A stretch of 64,000 nucleotides of DNA from Pseudomonas quebecensis (GTDB lineage Bacteria; Pseudomonadota; Gammaproteobacteria; Pseudomonadales; Pseudomonadaceae): NCBI RefSeq assembly GCF_026410085.1, contig NZ_CP112866.1, positions 806,001 through 870,000 of the forward strand. Reading direction: 5' to 3'. Of the stretch, positions 48,439 through 58,026 are shown piece after piece. A program made the translations under genes and the position numbers. Every line of letters begins with the position of its first letter. Within the stretch, counting starts at the first letter, position 1. The notes beneath the pieces were generated by a model, which did no database searches, was not told the origin of the DNA, and saw only the letters and a list, made by a program, of their open reading frames with translations.

Positions 48439-51083
48439 CAGCGTTTCACCAATCCAGTCAAGCCGCCCGCGATGAGGGCGGCGGTATCGGCCAGTGCCAC
48501 CAGCGGATCGAGTCCTGCGGGCACGGCCATATAGCGAGGTTCCCAGTCAGGCTGGAATTTGTCTTTGAAGCGGCGCAAACCTTGAAAGTTATACAGTTGC
48601 TCGCCGCGACGGAACACCATCGAGCCCAGGCGTTGGGTCAATGGGGCGCCGCGTCGTGGCTGCAGGCCCGACAACGGCACCATGCCGAGGCTGAAGCGGG
48701 CGTAGCCATGGTTCTTATAGTGTTGAATCAGGCCGACCATCATGAACTCCATGGTCAGCTTGGGCGCGTCCGGGTGCGCACGCATCAGGTCCAGACTGGC
48801 CAGGTCATGGTTGTAGGTTTCGAGCAGGTTGGCGAAGGCCACCGGGCGCCCTTCGAAGCGAATGATCGCGATGCGAAAGTGCTTGAGGTAGTCATCACTG
48901 AAGCGCCCCAGGGAAAAGCCTTTTTCGCGCACATTCTTACCGGTAAGCCAGGCGTCCGAGATAACTTTTAATTCATCCATCGGCGCCGTGCCCGGCTCGC
49001 AGATCTCCAGGGACAGGCCATCCCGGGTGCCACGGTTCCAGGTGTAGCGCAAATCCTTCATCTCTTTGCCCTTGGCTTCCAGGTCAAAGCGCTTGAGGTC
49101 CACGCGGGCTTCCTCGCCCAGCTTGATCGCGGTCAGGCCGATGTCCATGTAGTACGGCAGATTCTCCGCCCGCACCTGGTAGAACACCGGGCGCGCATGG
49201 TGGATGTCGCACAGGTCGCGGAACTGCCAGATCATCTCGGCGCGTTGTTGGGTCGGCCCGATCGGGTCGTACAGCGCCACCAGGCTGCGCCCACGGCGGG
49301 CGTACATCAGGAACGCTTCGTCATTGGGATGGAAGAGCAGGGCTTTGTCTCCCGTCAACGCCAGGCCACCGTCGGGCTGGGACGAGGCCATCAGGATCCT
49401 GGTGGCGCGCTCCAGTTCTTCCGGCGTGGGCAGATGGATCACGGGGCGCGCAGTACGCAGCAGCCAGGTCAGCGACACGATCACCAACAGCACGGCGGCG
49501 CCGAGCAAGGAGCGCAGGCCACGCGGGGCGTTGGCGTCGAGCGTGAACTGCCACCAGAGTTGGTGGCTGTAGGGGACGTCCTGGTAGGCAAACAACAGCA
49601 GCCAGATCGAGGCGCCCAGCACGCATACGCTGGCCACCAGGTACAGCGGCGAAAACGGCAGTTCGGTCAGGCGACTGGCGCGGTAGAACGAACGTCGGAA
49701 GATCGCCAGCAGCACCGCGGTCATGGTCATCAGACTGGCTTCTTCCCAGTCGAAGCCTTTAAGCAGCGAAAGCAGGGCGCCCACCAACAGCAACACCATG
49801 GTCAGCATCCAGGCGGCCGACAGGCGTCGACGCAGGCCCTGGGCGAGCAGCAGGCACAGCACGCCGATCAGGCTGGCACCGAAGTGGGAGGCGTCAATCA
49901 GGCGGTGGGGAATCAGGAAGCCGATGTTTTCCAGGCGTGAATCGATCTCCGGCGTGGCGCCGGAAAACAGCAGGACCACGCCGGACAAAAAAACCAGTAC
50001 GGCCAGCACCGGGGCCGCCAGGCCCGAGGCCACTCGCAGGCTCTGCTGGGTCTGGAACAGGCGCTGGGCCTCATTGACCAGCAGGAAAACGCAAGCGATC
50101 AGCAGTGGCAGCACCACGTAGATCATGCGATACAGCAGCAACGCCGCCGCCAGTGGCGCGGCGCCGAGCTTGTCGGCGAAGGCTGCGAGCAGGATCGCCT
50201 CGAACACTCCCACACCGCCCGGTACGTGGCTGAGCACACCTGCGGCCAGGGCCAGCAGGTAGACCAGCAGGAACGGGCCGAAGGGCGGCGCTTCCGGCAG
50301 CAGCATATAAAGGACGGCGGCGGCGGCGGCAACATCCAGTGCGGTAATGACCAGTTGCAGGAAGGTCAGGCGACGACCCGGCAGGCGCAGGGTGCGGCGG
50401 CCGACCTTGACCAGCAGGTTGTCCGGATAGGGCTGTTCCGGCAAACGACGGCGATAGATACCGATGCACAGCGCGGCCGACAGTATCAGCACCGCGCCGG
50501 CAATACCGCCGAGCAGTATTTGCGGCAGATGCAGATAGCTGGAGGCGGCCGGCAGGTTGCTCAATGTCGCGATCGCGGCCAGCGGCGGCAGGGCAGTGCC
50601 CAAGGCCAGGCTGGCAAACACCGTCATGCGGGCTACTTCCGAGGCCCCGATGCCATGGCGTGCATAGAGACGGTAGCGCACCGATCCGCCCGAGAGCATC
50701 GACAGGCCAATGGCATTGCCGATGGCGAAGGCGGTAAAGCCGCCGAGGGCCAAGGTCTTGGCGGGCAGGTTTACCCCTGCGTAGCGGGCGCCGGAAAACT
50801 CATAGCCCAGCAGGATCACAAAGCCGGCGACGGCCGCAGCGAAGGCTCCCAGCAAGGCTGGCTTGGGCACTTCCAGGATCGAGTCGTGGAGAGCGTAGAG
50901 ATCCAGTTCCAGCAACAGATGTCGGCAGGCGATCAGGGCGATGGCGAACAGCAGCAACGTCACTGCCAGGCCGATCGGCTGTCGGTATTTGCTCAACAGA
51001 TCGAGCCAGCGCAAACGGGTGGGGGCGATCGGTTGGGTTGCTGTGACGGAATCTTGTGGTTCAGACGAGTTGGCGCGCATCAA
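48438..51083 (-). CDS. mprF: Aminoacyl-phosphatidylglycerol synthase/flippase MprF
   Basis: 881 residues. The N-terminal two-thirds (about 30-540) hold about 14 membrane helices, the flippase (SGGSVRYRLYARHGIGASEVARM, HVPGGVGVFEAILL). The C-terminal DUF2156 part (about 550-860) is the tandem GNAT synthase (ALTGDKALLFHPNDEAFLMY; MEFMMVGLIQHYKNHGYARFSLGM). It transfers Ala or Lys from aminoacyl-tRNA to phosphatidylglycerol, which lowers membrane charge and aids resistance to cationic peptides and acid. The second codon is also ATG. In an operon with the matching hydrolase. Confidence 0.95.
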   Translation of the reverse strand: MMRANSSEPQDSVTATQPIAPTRLRWLDLLSKYRQPIGLAVTLLLFAIALIACRHLLLELDLYALHDSILEVPKPALLGAFAAAVAGFVILLGYEFSGARYAGVNLPAKTLALGGFTAFAIGNAIGLSMLSGGSVRYRLYARHGIGASEVARMTVFASLALGTALPPLAAIATLSNLPAASSYLHLPQILLGGIAGAVLILSAALCIGIYRRRLPEQPYPDNLLVKVGRRTLRLPGRRLTFLQLVITALDVAAAAAVLYMLLPEAPPFGPFLLVYLLALAAGVLSHVPGGVGVFEAILLAAFADKLGAAPLAAALLLYRMIYVVLPLLIACVFLLVNEAQRLFQTQQSLRVASGLAAPVLAVLVFLSGVVLLFSGATPEIDSRLENIGFLIPHRLIDASHFGASLIGVLCLLLAQGLRRRLSAAWMLTMVLLLVGALLSLLKGFDWEEASLMTMTAVLLAIFRRSFYRASRLTELPFSPLYLVASVCVLGASIWLLLFAYQDVPYSHQLWWQFTLDANAPRGLRSLLGAAVLLVIVSLTWLLRTARPVIHLPTPEELERATRILMASSQPDGGLALTGDKALLFHPNDEAFLMYARRGRSLVALYDPIGPTQQRAEMIWQFRDLCDIHHARPVFYQVRAENLPYYMDIGLTAIKLGEEARVDLKRFDLEAKGKEMKDLRYTWNRGTRDGLSLEICEPGTAPMDELKVISDAWLTGKNVREKGFSLGRFSDDYLKHFRIAIIRFEGRPVAFANLLETYNHDLASLDLMRAHPDAPKLTMEFMMVGLIQHYKNHGYARFSLGMVPLSGLQPRRGAPLTQRLGSMVFRRGEQLYNFQGLRRFKDKFQPDWEPRYMAVPAGLDPLVALADTAALIAGGLTGLVKR

Positions 51084-51308
51084 TCACCTCGTGGATTGTG
51101 CGCGACAGGATGGAGGTATCCAGCCAAGTTACCAATCCCTATGGACAAAATAATTACAAATATTAACGCGTATCACCGGGTGCGGCGACTGCGGCCATTG
51201 GTCGTAGAGGAGTAAGCATAGCGCGTGATCAGATGGACTCCACAAACCGTGTGCGGTTTCATGAAATATGCCATCTCATTGTTTCAGAAGAACTTTTTCT
51301 TCAGATAC

Positions 51309-51340
51309 AAAAAAGGCCACTCTTTCGAGCAGCCTTTTTT
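51309..51340 (-). terminator. Terminator of tRNA-fMet gene 1
   Basis: On the minus strand a stem GGCTGCTC/GAGTGGCC with a small internal loop and loop GAAA, then six T. Confidence 0.8.
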
Positions 51341-51346
51341 GATGTT

Positions 51347-51423
<77 letters not shown>

Positions 51424-51435
51424 TCTGTGGGCGGC

Positions 51436-51463
51436 ATTCTACAGTCCAGCGGCGAGGTGTCAA
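51436..51463 (-). promoter_or_regulatory. Promoter of tRNA-fMet gene 1
   Basis: On the minus strand -35 TTGACA (51458-51463), 16-base spacer, -10 TAGAAT (51436-51441), 13 bases before the tRNA. Confidence 0.85.
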
Positions 51464-51592
51464 CCGTTAATGGCCCGATGGGTCAAATAAGTGTGAATCG
51501 GAGGCTGCATACCGGTCAGGAGCGCTAAGTGTGCGGCGACTAAAGATTTTTTTGTCTTACAATTTTCGTACAGATGTAAAACAGGCAGGCAC

Positions 51593-51624
51593 AAAAAAGG
51601 CCACTCTTTCGAGTAGCCTTTTTT
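51593..51624 (-). terminator. Terminator of tRNA-fMet gene 2
   Basis: The same structure as at 51309-51340, with one base changed (GAGTAGCC for GAGCAGCC on the plus strand), then a T-run. Confidence 0.8.
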
Positions 51625-51630
51625 GATGTT

Positions 51631-51707
<77 letters not shown>

Positions 51708-51720
51708 TCTGTGTGTCGGC

Positions 51721-51748
51721 ATTCTACAGAGGAACGCGAGTGTGTCAA
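51721..51748 (-). promoter_or_regulatory. Promoter of tRNA-fMet gene 2
   Basis: TTGACA (51743-51748), 16-base spacer, TAGAAT (51721-51726) on the minus strand, the same layout as copy 1 but with a different spacer sequence. Confidence 0.85.
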
Positions 51749-51924
51749 CCTGTGATTGCAAGAAAAGCGCTTTGGGTTCAATCGGTTAGCTCTCGATAAC
51801 GGCTTCCTTGACCGCACGGGCCCAGGCAGGCCGAGGGTTTCAGCTCTATTGCGCGGCTTGTTTCGATTGAGAAATTAAATCTCATCAGGAAAATTCCTAC
51901 CGCTCAGACGGAAGATTCAAACTA

Positions 51925-51940
51925 CTGGTGCTATATACAG
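51925..51940. promoter_or_regulatory. LexA box upstream of dinB
   Basis: CTGGTGCTATATACAG fits CTG-N10-CAG with an AT-rich centre, 47 bases before the dinB start. SOS induction through LexA is expected for DinB. Confidence 0.8.
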
Positions 51941-51986
51941 GGGGTGAGTGCGATACTGAACGCCCGTTGGATTACCCCTTCTATTT

Positions 51987-53045
51987 ATGACGCAGCGCAA
52001 AATCATCCACGTCGACTGTGATTGCTTCTACGCCGCCATCGAGATGCGCGATGACCCGAGCCTGGCCCGCAAGCCACTGGCCGTGGGCGGCTCGGCGGAT
52101 CGGCGCGGGGTGATCGCCACGTGCAACTATGAAGCACGGGCCTACGGTGTGCGTTCGGCAATGTCGTCACGGCATGCCCTGAAGCTGTGCCCGGACCTGA
52201 CCATCGTCAAGCCGCGCATGGATGCCTATAAAGAAGCGTCGAAGGAAATTCACACGATCTTTCGCGACTATACCGATCTGATCGAACCGCTTTCACTGGA
52301 TGAGGCTTACCTGGACGTTTCCGACAGCCCGCATTTTGGCGGCAGTGCCACGCGCATCGCCCAGGACATCCGCCGTCGGGTTTCCAACCAACTGCACATC
52401 ACCGTGTCTGCTGGCGTGGCGCCGAACAAGTTCCTGGCCAAGATCGCCAGCGACTGGAAGAAGCCTAACGGCCTGTTTGTGATTACCCCGGACCAGATTG
52501 AAGATTTCGTCTCCCAGCTGCGTGTGAGCAAGCTTCATGGGGTGGGCAAGGTCACCGCCGACAAGCTGGCACGCCTGGGTATCGAGGACTGTCTGCAACT
52601 GCGAGAGTGGAACAAGCTGGCGCTGGTGCGTGAATTCGGCAGTTTTGGCGAGCGACTGTGGAGTCTGGCCCGTGGGATTGATGAGCGCGCGGTGCAGAAT
52701 GACAGCCGGCGACAATCCATCAGTGTGGAAAATACCTACGATACCGACCTGCCGGATCTCTCAAGTTGCCTGGCCAAGCTGCCTGAGTTGATGGAAACCC
52801 TGGCCGGGCGCATGGCGCGCATCGACAGCAGTTATCGCGCGGGCAAGCCGTTCGTTAAGGTGAAGTTTCATGACTTTACCCAGACCACCTTGGAGCAGGC
52901 CGGGGCAGGGCGGGATCTGGAGAGTTATCAGCAGCTACTGTCCCAAGCGTTCAATCGCGGTGGGAAACCAGTGCGTTTGCTGGGGATTGGCGTGCGCTTG
53001 CTGGACCTGAGTGGCGGTAACGAACAGTTAGAGTTCTCCTGGTAG
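51987..53045 (+). CDS. dinB: DNA polymerase IV
   Basis: 352 residues, Y-family. Palm motif HVDCDCFYAAIEMRDDP, steric region, SLDEAYLDVSDSP with the catalytic Asp-Glu, helix-hairpin-helix LHGVGKVTADKLARLGI and the little-finger domain. It ends LEFSW; the beta-clamp peptide typical of the C-terminus is not obvious. It bypasses N2-dG adducts and makes error-prone synthesis under stress. SOS control is shown by the LexA box at 51925. Confidence 0.96.
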   Translation: MTQRKIIHVDCDCFYAAIEMRDDPSLARKPLAVGGSADRRGVIATCNYEARAYGVRSAMSSRHALKLCPDLTIVKPRMDAYKEASKEIHTIFRDYTDLIEPLSLDEAYLDVSDSPHFGGSATRIAQDIRRRVSNQLHITVSAGVAPNKFLAKIASDWKKPNGLFVITPDQIEDFVSQLRVSKLHGVGKVTADKLARLGIEDCLQLREWNKLALVREFGSFGERLWSLARGIDERAVQNDSRRQSISVENTYDTDLPDLSSCLAKLPELMETLAGRMARIDSSYRAGKPFVKVKFHDFTQTTLEQAGAGRDLESYQQLLSQAFNRGGKPVRLLGIGVRLLDLSGGNEQLEFSW

Positions 53046-53056
53046 AACCGCCAGTC

Positions 53057-53086
53057 AAAATGTGGAAGGGGCTCCTCCCACATTTG
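53057..53086. repeat. REP-like hairpin after dinB
   Basis: AAAATGTGGAAGGGG and CTCCTCCCACATTT form an imperfect stem between the convergent dinB and lipoprotein genes. Confidence 0.6.
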
Positions 53087-53106
53087 ATCTCCAACCCTTT
53101 GCGCTC

Positions 53107-54060
53107 TCAGCGTGCGCCTGGATCCGCTACGAGTCGCCCTGCATCCTTGGTCAACGCCTGCAAAAATTCCTGCTGCAACTCAGGATCATTGCGGGTCAGT
53201 TCGATCAGGCTTTGTTCCAGCTCGCTGGCTTCCTCTTCCAGGCCCAACTCCGACAAGCGTTTGACGCGGTGCACCCACTGGCTGACTTCGTCGTCTTCCA
53301 GGTCGTCGTAGATCAAACCGTGGGCTTCGAGCAACTTGCCGCGCAGGGTGTGGCTGATGGCCAATGTCGAATCCACGTGCACATCGTCCTGACCATCCTC
53401 CACATTGATCTTCAAGGTGGTGACGTGGTTCAGGTCCTGCTCGGCAAAGGGGCTGTCCAGCAAATTCAGGCGCAGCACGCCGTTGCGGTCGGTGGTCAGC
53501 TCATGGGTCTGTTTGCCGGCAGTGACCTGGACCGGACGTTCGCTCCAGGGCAGGCTCGAATACTCCAGGCGCTTGTCGCGCTGGACTTCATCGATACCGG
53601 CCAGATTCTGCTGCGCGCGACCATGAGACTGCACGTTCATGAATGGGTTGAGCCCGTCCACGCCGTAGATCAGCCAATCATGGGTCACGCTCGTCGGCAG
53701 GTTGCCGAGGGCGAAGATGTTCGCCACGTTGGCGCCTGCACCTGCTACCAACGCCACCGCACCCAGTGGCATTTCATACACTTCGCGCCAGGGTTGGTAA
53801 GGCGTATAGCGGTCATAACGACGGGTGACTTCGAACTCGGTGACCTCAAAGGTCTTTTGTTCGTGAATGCGCACCCGGCGTTGCGGCAGTTCCAGCACTT
53901 TGGGCTCGCCTACATCGATCTGCAGGCTGTGATCGAGCAATTTGCGCTCGACCCGCTCCTCGTGCTCGCTGCGTTGCGACATCTGATTGGCGCAGCCGCT
54001 GACCAGCAGGGCGCCGCACAAGGCGGCGCCCCCCAGGGCTCTGGTGTTTCGCTTGAACAT
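53107..54060 (-). CDS. Hypothetical outer-membrane-type lipoprotein
   Basis: 317 residues. Lipoprotein signal with lipobox LVSGC at residues 19-23, followed by Ala-Asn, so there is no Asp+2 inner-membrane retention signal. A short hydrophobic segment (MPLGAVALVAGAGANVANIFALG, around residues 97-119) and an acidic helical C-terminus (LEEEASELEQSLIELTRNDPE) are visible. No family that I can name. It lies 20 bp after proS on the same strand, an arrangement I also recall next to proS in other pseudomonads. Function unknown. Confidence 0.8.
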   Translation of the reverse strand: MFKRNTRALGGAALCGALLVSGCANQMSQRSEHEERVERKLLDHSLQIDVGEPKVLELPQRRVRIHEQKTFEVTEFEVTRRYDRYTPYQPWREVYEMPLGAVALVAGAGANVANIFALGNLPTSVTHDWLIYGVDGLNPFMNVQSHGRAQQNLAGIDEVQRDKRLEYSSLPWSERPVQVTAGKQTHELTTDRNGVLRLNLLDSPFAEQDLNHVTTLKINVEDGQDDVHVDSTLAISHTLRGKLLEAHGLIYDDLEDDEVSQWVHRVKRLSELGLEEEASELEQSLIELTRNDPELQQEFLQALTKDAGRLVADPGAR

Positions 54061-54080
54061 GACTTCTCTTGATCTGGTTT

Positions 54081-55796
54081 TCAGCGACGAATACGCGCCT
54101 GAAGGAAAGACAGCACGTCAGCCACCGGCAACGGTTGGGCTTCGGCTTCGGTCCGGCTCTTGTATTCCAGATTGCCATCGGCCAGGCCGCGGTCGCTGAC
54201 CACGATCCGGTGAGGGATGCCAATCAGTTCCATGTCGGCGAACTTGATGCCAGGGCTGGTTTTCTTGTCCCGGTCATCAAGCAACACTTCAAAACCGGCG
54301 GCCGTCAGTTCGGCATACAGTTTGTCGGTGGCTTCGCGTACTTGCTCGGTTTCATAGCGCAGCGGTACCAGCGCCACTTGGAACGGCGCCAGGGCGTCAC
54401 TCCAGATGATGCCTTTCTCGTCGTTGTTCTGCTCGATGGCAGCCGCCACCACGCGGGACACGCCAATACCGTAGCACCCCATTTCCAGGGTGATCGGCTT
54501 GCCGTTCTCGCCCAGCACTTCGCACTTCATCGCTTTGCTGTATTTGTTGCCCAGCTGGAAGATGTGCCCGACTTCGATGCCGCGCTTGATTTCCAGGGTG
54601 CCCTTGCCATCCGGGCTAGGGTCGCCGGCCACCACGTTGCGCAGGTCGGCGACGGTGGGAACCGGCAGGTCACGCTCCCAGTTCACGCCGAAATAGTGCT
54701 TGTCATCGATGTTGGCGCCGATACCGAAGTCGCTCATCAGCTCGACCGAACGGTCGATGATGATCGGCAGCGGCAGGTTCAGCGGGCCGAGGGAACCGGC
54801 GCCGGCGCCAATGGCGTCGCGCAGCTCGGCATCGGTGGCCATGACCAGTGGGTTGGCAACGCCCGGCTGCTGGGCGGCCTTGATTTCATTGAGTTCGTGG
54901 TCGCCACGGATCACCAGCGCGATCAGCTTGCCTTCTTCTTCAGCGTGCACGATCAGCGTCTTGATGGTCTTTTCAATCGGCAGATTGAATTTTTCCACCA
55001 GGGCCGCGATGGTCTTGGTGTCCGGGGTGTCCACCAGGCGCAGTTCTTCGGTCGGGGCAGGGCGCGAGGTTTCCCGTGGCACGGCCTCGGCTTTCTCGAT
55101 GTTCGCCGCGTAGTCGGAGCCGTTGCTGAACACGATATCGTCTTCGCCGGACTCGGCCAGTACGTGGAATTCGTGGGAGCCGGCGCCGCCGATGGAACCG
55201 TTATCCGCTTCAACCGGGCGGAATTTCAGGCCCAGGCGCGTGAACACGTTGCAATAGGCCTGGTGCATGCGGTCGTAGGTGACCTGCAGGGACGCCTGGT
55301 CAGCGTGGAACGAATAGGCGTCCTTCATGATGAATTCACGGCCGCGCATCAAGCCGAAGCGTGGGCGGATTTCATCACGGAATTTGGTCTGGATCTGATA
55401 CAGGTTCAGCGGCAACTGTTTATAGCTGCTCAGCTCGTTGCGCATCAGGTCGGTGATCACTTCTTCATGGGTCGGGCCGGCGCAGAAATCGCGGCCATGA
55501 CGGTCCTTGAAGCGCAGCAACTCAGGGCCGTACTCTTCCCAACGTCCGGATTCCTGCCACAGTTCGGCCGGCTGAGTGCTCGGCATCAACACTTCCAGGG
55601 AGCCGGCGGCGTTCATTTCTTCACGAACGATGGCTTCGACCTTGCGCATCACCTTCAAGCCCATGGGCAACCAGGTGTACAGGCCCGAGGCCAGTTTGCG
55701 GATCATGCCGGCGCGCAGCATCAGTTGGTGGCTGATCACGACCGCATCGGAAGGCGTTTCTTTCTGTGTGGCGAGCAAATATTGACTGGTACGCAT
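54081..55796 (-). CDS. proS: Prolyl-tRNA synthetase
   Basis: 571 residues from the ATG at 55796 ([32 protein letters not shown]), the normal N-terminus; the ORF extension to 55871 is rejected. Class II motifs: [15 protein letters not shown] (motif 1 region), [25 protein letters not shown] (motif 2) and [17 protein letters not shown] (motif 3), with the editing INS domain between (about 225-400) and a C-terminal anticodon-binding domain. Bacterial-type ProRS that edits Ala-tRNAPro. Confidence 0.98.
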   Translation of the reverse strand: MRTSQYLLATQKETPSDAVVISHQLMLRAGMIRKLASGLYTWLPMGLKVMRKVEAIVREEMNAAGSLEVLMPSTQPAELWQESGRWEEYGPELLRFKDRHGRDFCAGPTHEEVITDLMRNELSSYKQLPLNLYQIQTKFRDEIRPRFGLMRGREFIMKDAYSFHADQASLQVTYDRMHQAYCNVFTRLGLKFRPVEADNGSIGGAGSHEFHVLAESGEDDIVFSNGSDYAANIEKAEAVPRETSRPAPTEELRLVDTPDTKTIAALVEKFNLPIEKTIKTLIVHAEEEGKLIALVIRGDHELNEIKAAQQPGVANPLVMATDAELRDAIGAGAGSLGPLNLPLPIIIDRSVELMSDFGIGANIDDKHYFGVNWERDLPVPTVADLRNVVAGDPSPDGKGTLEIKRGIEVGHIFQLGNKYSKAMKCEVLGENGKPITLEMGCYGIGVSRVVAAAIEQNNDEKGIIWSDALAPFQVALVPLRYETEQVREATDKLYAELTAAGFEVLLDDRDKKTSPGIKFADMELIGIPHRIVVSDRGLADGNLEYKSRTEAEAQPLPVADVLSFLQARIRR

Positions 55797-55887
55797 GGTA
55801 GGCCGTTGTCGGTTGCTTGAACTTGAAATGACTTGGGATTGTACGGGCGCGGGCTGCCGGAGTACAGGCATCAGAATGCAGAGGGGT

Positions 55888-55933
55888 ATGTGGGAGGGGG
55901 CAAGTCGAATCGTCGCAACGCCCCTCCCACATT
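55888..55933. repeat. REP-type inverted repeat
   Basis: ATGTGGGAGGGG (from 55888) and CCCCTCCCACAT (to 55932) pair perfectly around a 21-base centre. It ends at the stop codon of ampG (55935). Confidence 0.8.
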
Positions 55934-55934
55934 G

Positions 55935-57467
55935 TCAGTCCTCAGCCGGCGGACTCAACCGAATCCGCCGATTCTCCTGATACCAGTGCAACGCGATCAG
56001 CAGCAGCGTCGGCACCCCCAGCATGCAGGTGATCAGGAAGAAGTTGTGGTAGCCGAACTTCTCCACCATCACCCCCGAATACCCGCCGATCAGGCGCGGC
56101 AACAACAGCATGATCGAGCTGAGCAGCGCATATTGGGTAGCGGAGAACTTGAGGTTGGTCAGGCTCGACAAGTAGGCCACGAAGGCAGACGTGGCCAGGC
56201 CCGAGCTGAAGTTATCCAGTGAGATGGTAAAAATCAGCATCTGCAGGTCCGGGCCCATGTCGGCGAGCATCACGAACAGCAGGTTGGTGCCGGCCGACGC
56301 TACGCCACCGATGAACAGGATCGGCAGGATGCCGAAGCGCACAATCAGCAGGCCGCCCATTCCGGCGCCGAGCAGCGTCATGATCAGGCCGAAGATTTTG
56401 CTGACCCCGGCAATCTGGTCCTTGGTAAAGCCCTGGTCGATGTAGAACACGTTGGCCATCACGCCCATGACCGTGTCGGACATGCGATACGTTGCGATCA
56501 GGCCCAGCAGCAGCAACGCCTGCCAGCGATAGCGCAGGATAAAGTCGTTGACCGGTGTCAGCACCGGCGCCAGGCCACGCCGGCCCATGGCCGACAGGCA
56601 CAGGCTGGTGAGCGTGATATAGAGGATGGCCCGCAGGAACGCGCGGTCTTCCATCAGCAGGTCCCACAGGCTCACGCCCTGGAAGAGCACACTGGCGAAA
56701 TCGGTGTTGTACAACTGGGTGAACATCGCCGGTACCGACACCAGCAGTACGATCAGCACGAACACCGACACCAGTTGATGCACGAAGCTGTAGCGGCCAG
56801 CCTGCAACTGGGTGCGCAGTGGCACATTGGGCTCGCGCATGAGCAGGGTGGTCAGCAAGGCTGGAATCATCAGCACGCCGAACAGCACATAGGTGCCGGT
56901 CCACGCCGAGTGTTTGTAGTTGAAGCCGGTGGAGCCGAAACCTTCGGCGAAAAACAGTGCGCCGGCGGTGGCCAGCAGCGCGGCGATCCGATAACCGGAC
57001 ATATAGCTGGCGGCCAAGGCAGCCTGGCGACTGTCGTCGGCGATTTCCAGGCGATAGGCGTCGACCGCAATGTCCTGGGTAGCGGAGGCAAAGGCGACGA
57101 TCACAGCAATGGCGATCAGCCAGGACAGATGCTTCTGCGGATCGCAGAAGCCCATGCCGATCAAGCCCAGGATCACCAGCGACTGGGCCAGCACCAGCCA
57201 GGAACGACGCCGCCCGAGTTTGCCGAGCAGCGGCAGGCGCCATTGGTCGAGCAGCGGCGACCAGACCCATTTGAAGGCGTACGCCAGCCCGATCAGGCTG
57301 GCATAACCGATGGTTTCGCGGGCCACACCGGCTTCGCGCAACCACACCGAAAGCGTCGAGAACACCAACATGTAAGGCATGCCGGCGGCGAAGCCGAGCA
57401 ACAACAGCACTAACGTCGAGGGGCTGGCATAGGCAGCGAGCGCGGCGCGCCAGGTTTTACGGGGCAT
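55935..57467 (-). CDS. ampG: AmpG-family muropeptide permease (MFS)
   Basis: 510 residues, 12 to 14 membrane helices. The start LLLLGFAAGMPYMLVFSTLSVWLREAGV, the loop WVWSPLLDQWRLPLLGKLGRRRSWL and ATQDIAVDAYRLE are diagnostic of AmpG. It imports anhydro-muropeptides for recycling and so links wall turnover to beta-lactamase induction. mltF in this window makes such muropeptides. Pseudomonads often have two AmpG-like genes; which one this is cannot be told here. It starts 43 bp after the ATL gene. Confidence 0.92.
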   Translation of the reverse strand: MPRKTWRAALAAYASPSTLVLLLLGFAAGMPYMLVFSTLSVWLREAGVARETIGYASLIGLAYAFKWVWSPLLDQWRLPLLGKLGRRRSWLVLAQSLVILGLIGMGFCDPQKHLSWLIAIAVIVAFASATQDIAVDAYRLEIADDSRQAALAASYMSGYRIAALLATAGALFFAEGFGSTGFNYKHSAWTGTYVLFGVLMIPALLTTLLMREPNVPLRTQLQAGRYSFVHQLVSVFVLIVLLVSVPAMFTQLYNTDFASVLFQGVSLWDLLMEDRAFLRAILYITLTSLCLSAMGRRGLAPVLTPVNDFILRYRWQALLLLGLIATYRMSDTVMGVMANVFYIDQGFTKDQIAGVSKIFGLIMTLLGAGMGGLLIVRFGILPILFIGGVASAGTNLLFVMLADMGPDLQMLIFTISLDNFSSGLATSAFVAYLSSLTNLKFSATQYALLSSIMLLLPRLIGGYSGVMVEKFGYHNFFLITCMLGVPTLLLIALHWYQENRRIRLSPPAED

Positions 57468-57510
57468 GGGCTGGAGTCTGCCTCAGATTCACGGAAACAA
57501 AGCGCGCACT

Positions 57511-57864
57511 CTAACCGCTGTGCTCTACCGGGCGCCAGCCATGGCGCTGAATATCAACGCGATTGTTCAGGATACTGACGCCTTCGCTGCGCAAACGCGC
57601 ACGTTGTTCGTCGCCCGAGGCGCTGCCGACCGGCAGGCTTATCCGACCGCCGGCACCCAGCACACGATGCCAGGGCAAGCGCGTGTCTTCGGGGAGCTGG
57701 CTCAAGGTGCGGCCCACCCAGCGAGCCGCGCGCCCTAAACCGGCCAGGTGCGCCAGCTCGCCGTAGCTCACCACGCAGCCTTCGGGCACTTGTGCCAGCG
57801 TCAGGTACAGCGCTGTGCGGCGTATCTGGGCAGGGCTTTGTTCAGGCTCGAGTGTGGGATTCAC
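57511..57864 (-). CDS. Alkyltransferase-like (ATL) DNA-binding protein
   Basis: 117 residues, only the DNA-binding domain of O6-alkylguanine transferases (VPEGCVVSYGELAHLAGLGRAARWVGRTL). The active-site motif PCHR is PWHR here (LPWHRVLGAGG), so Trp replaces the alkyl-accepting Cys. This defines ATL proteins (E. coli YbaZ), which bind O6-alkylguanine and hand the lesion to nucleotide excision repair. Upstream of ampG on the same strand and probably co-transcribed. Confidence 0.93.
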   Translation of the reverse strand: MNPTLEPEQSPAQIRRTALYLTLAQVPEGCVVSYGELAHLAGLGRAARWVGRTLSQLPEDTRLPWHRVLGAGGRISLPVGSASGDEQRARLRSEGVSILNNRVDIQRHGWRPVEHSG

Positions 57865-58026
57865 TGTGGCGCTATCCGTTTAAAACGTCAGTAATAATGT
57901 AAGAAACGTCTGTGAATATGGCGGTGAGAATTGAACTCATCTGCGATCCTTGAGTCAGTGCTTGCTAAGACGTGATCTAACACGATAATGCCCTCTTTTC
58001 GCCACGCCCGAGCCTCGAATCCGCTT

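Noticed and set aside
54069..55820. 583-codon plus-strand frame opposite proS
   Set aside because: Antisense shadow; composition typical of reverse-frame reading.
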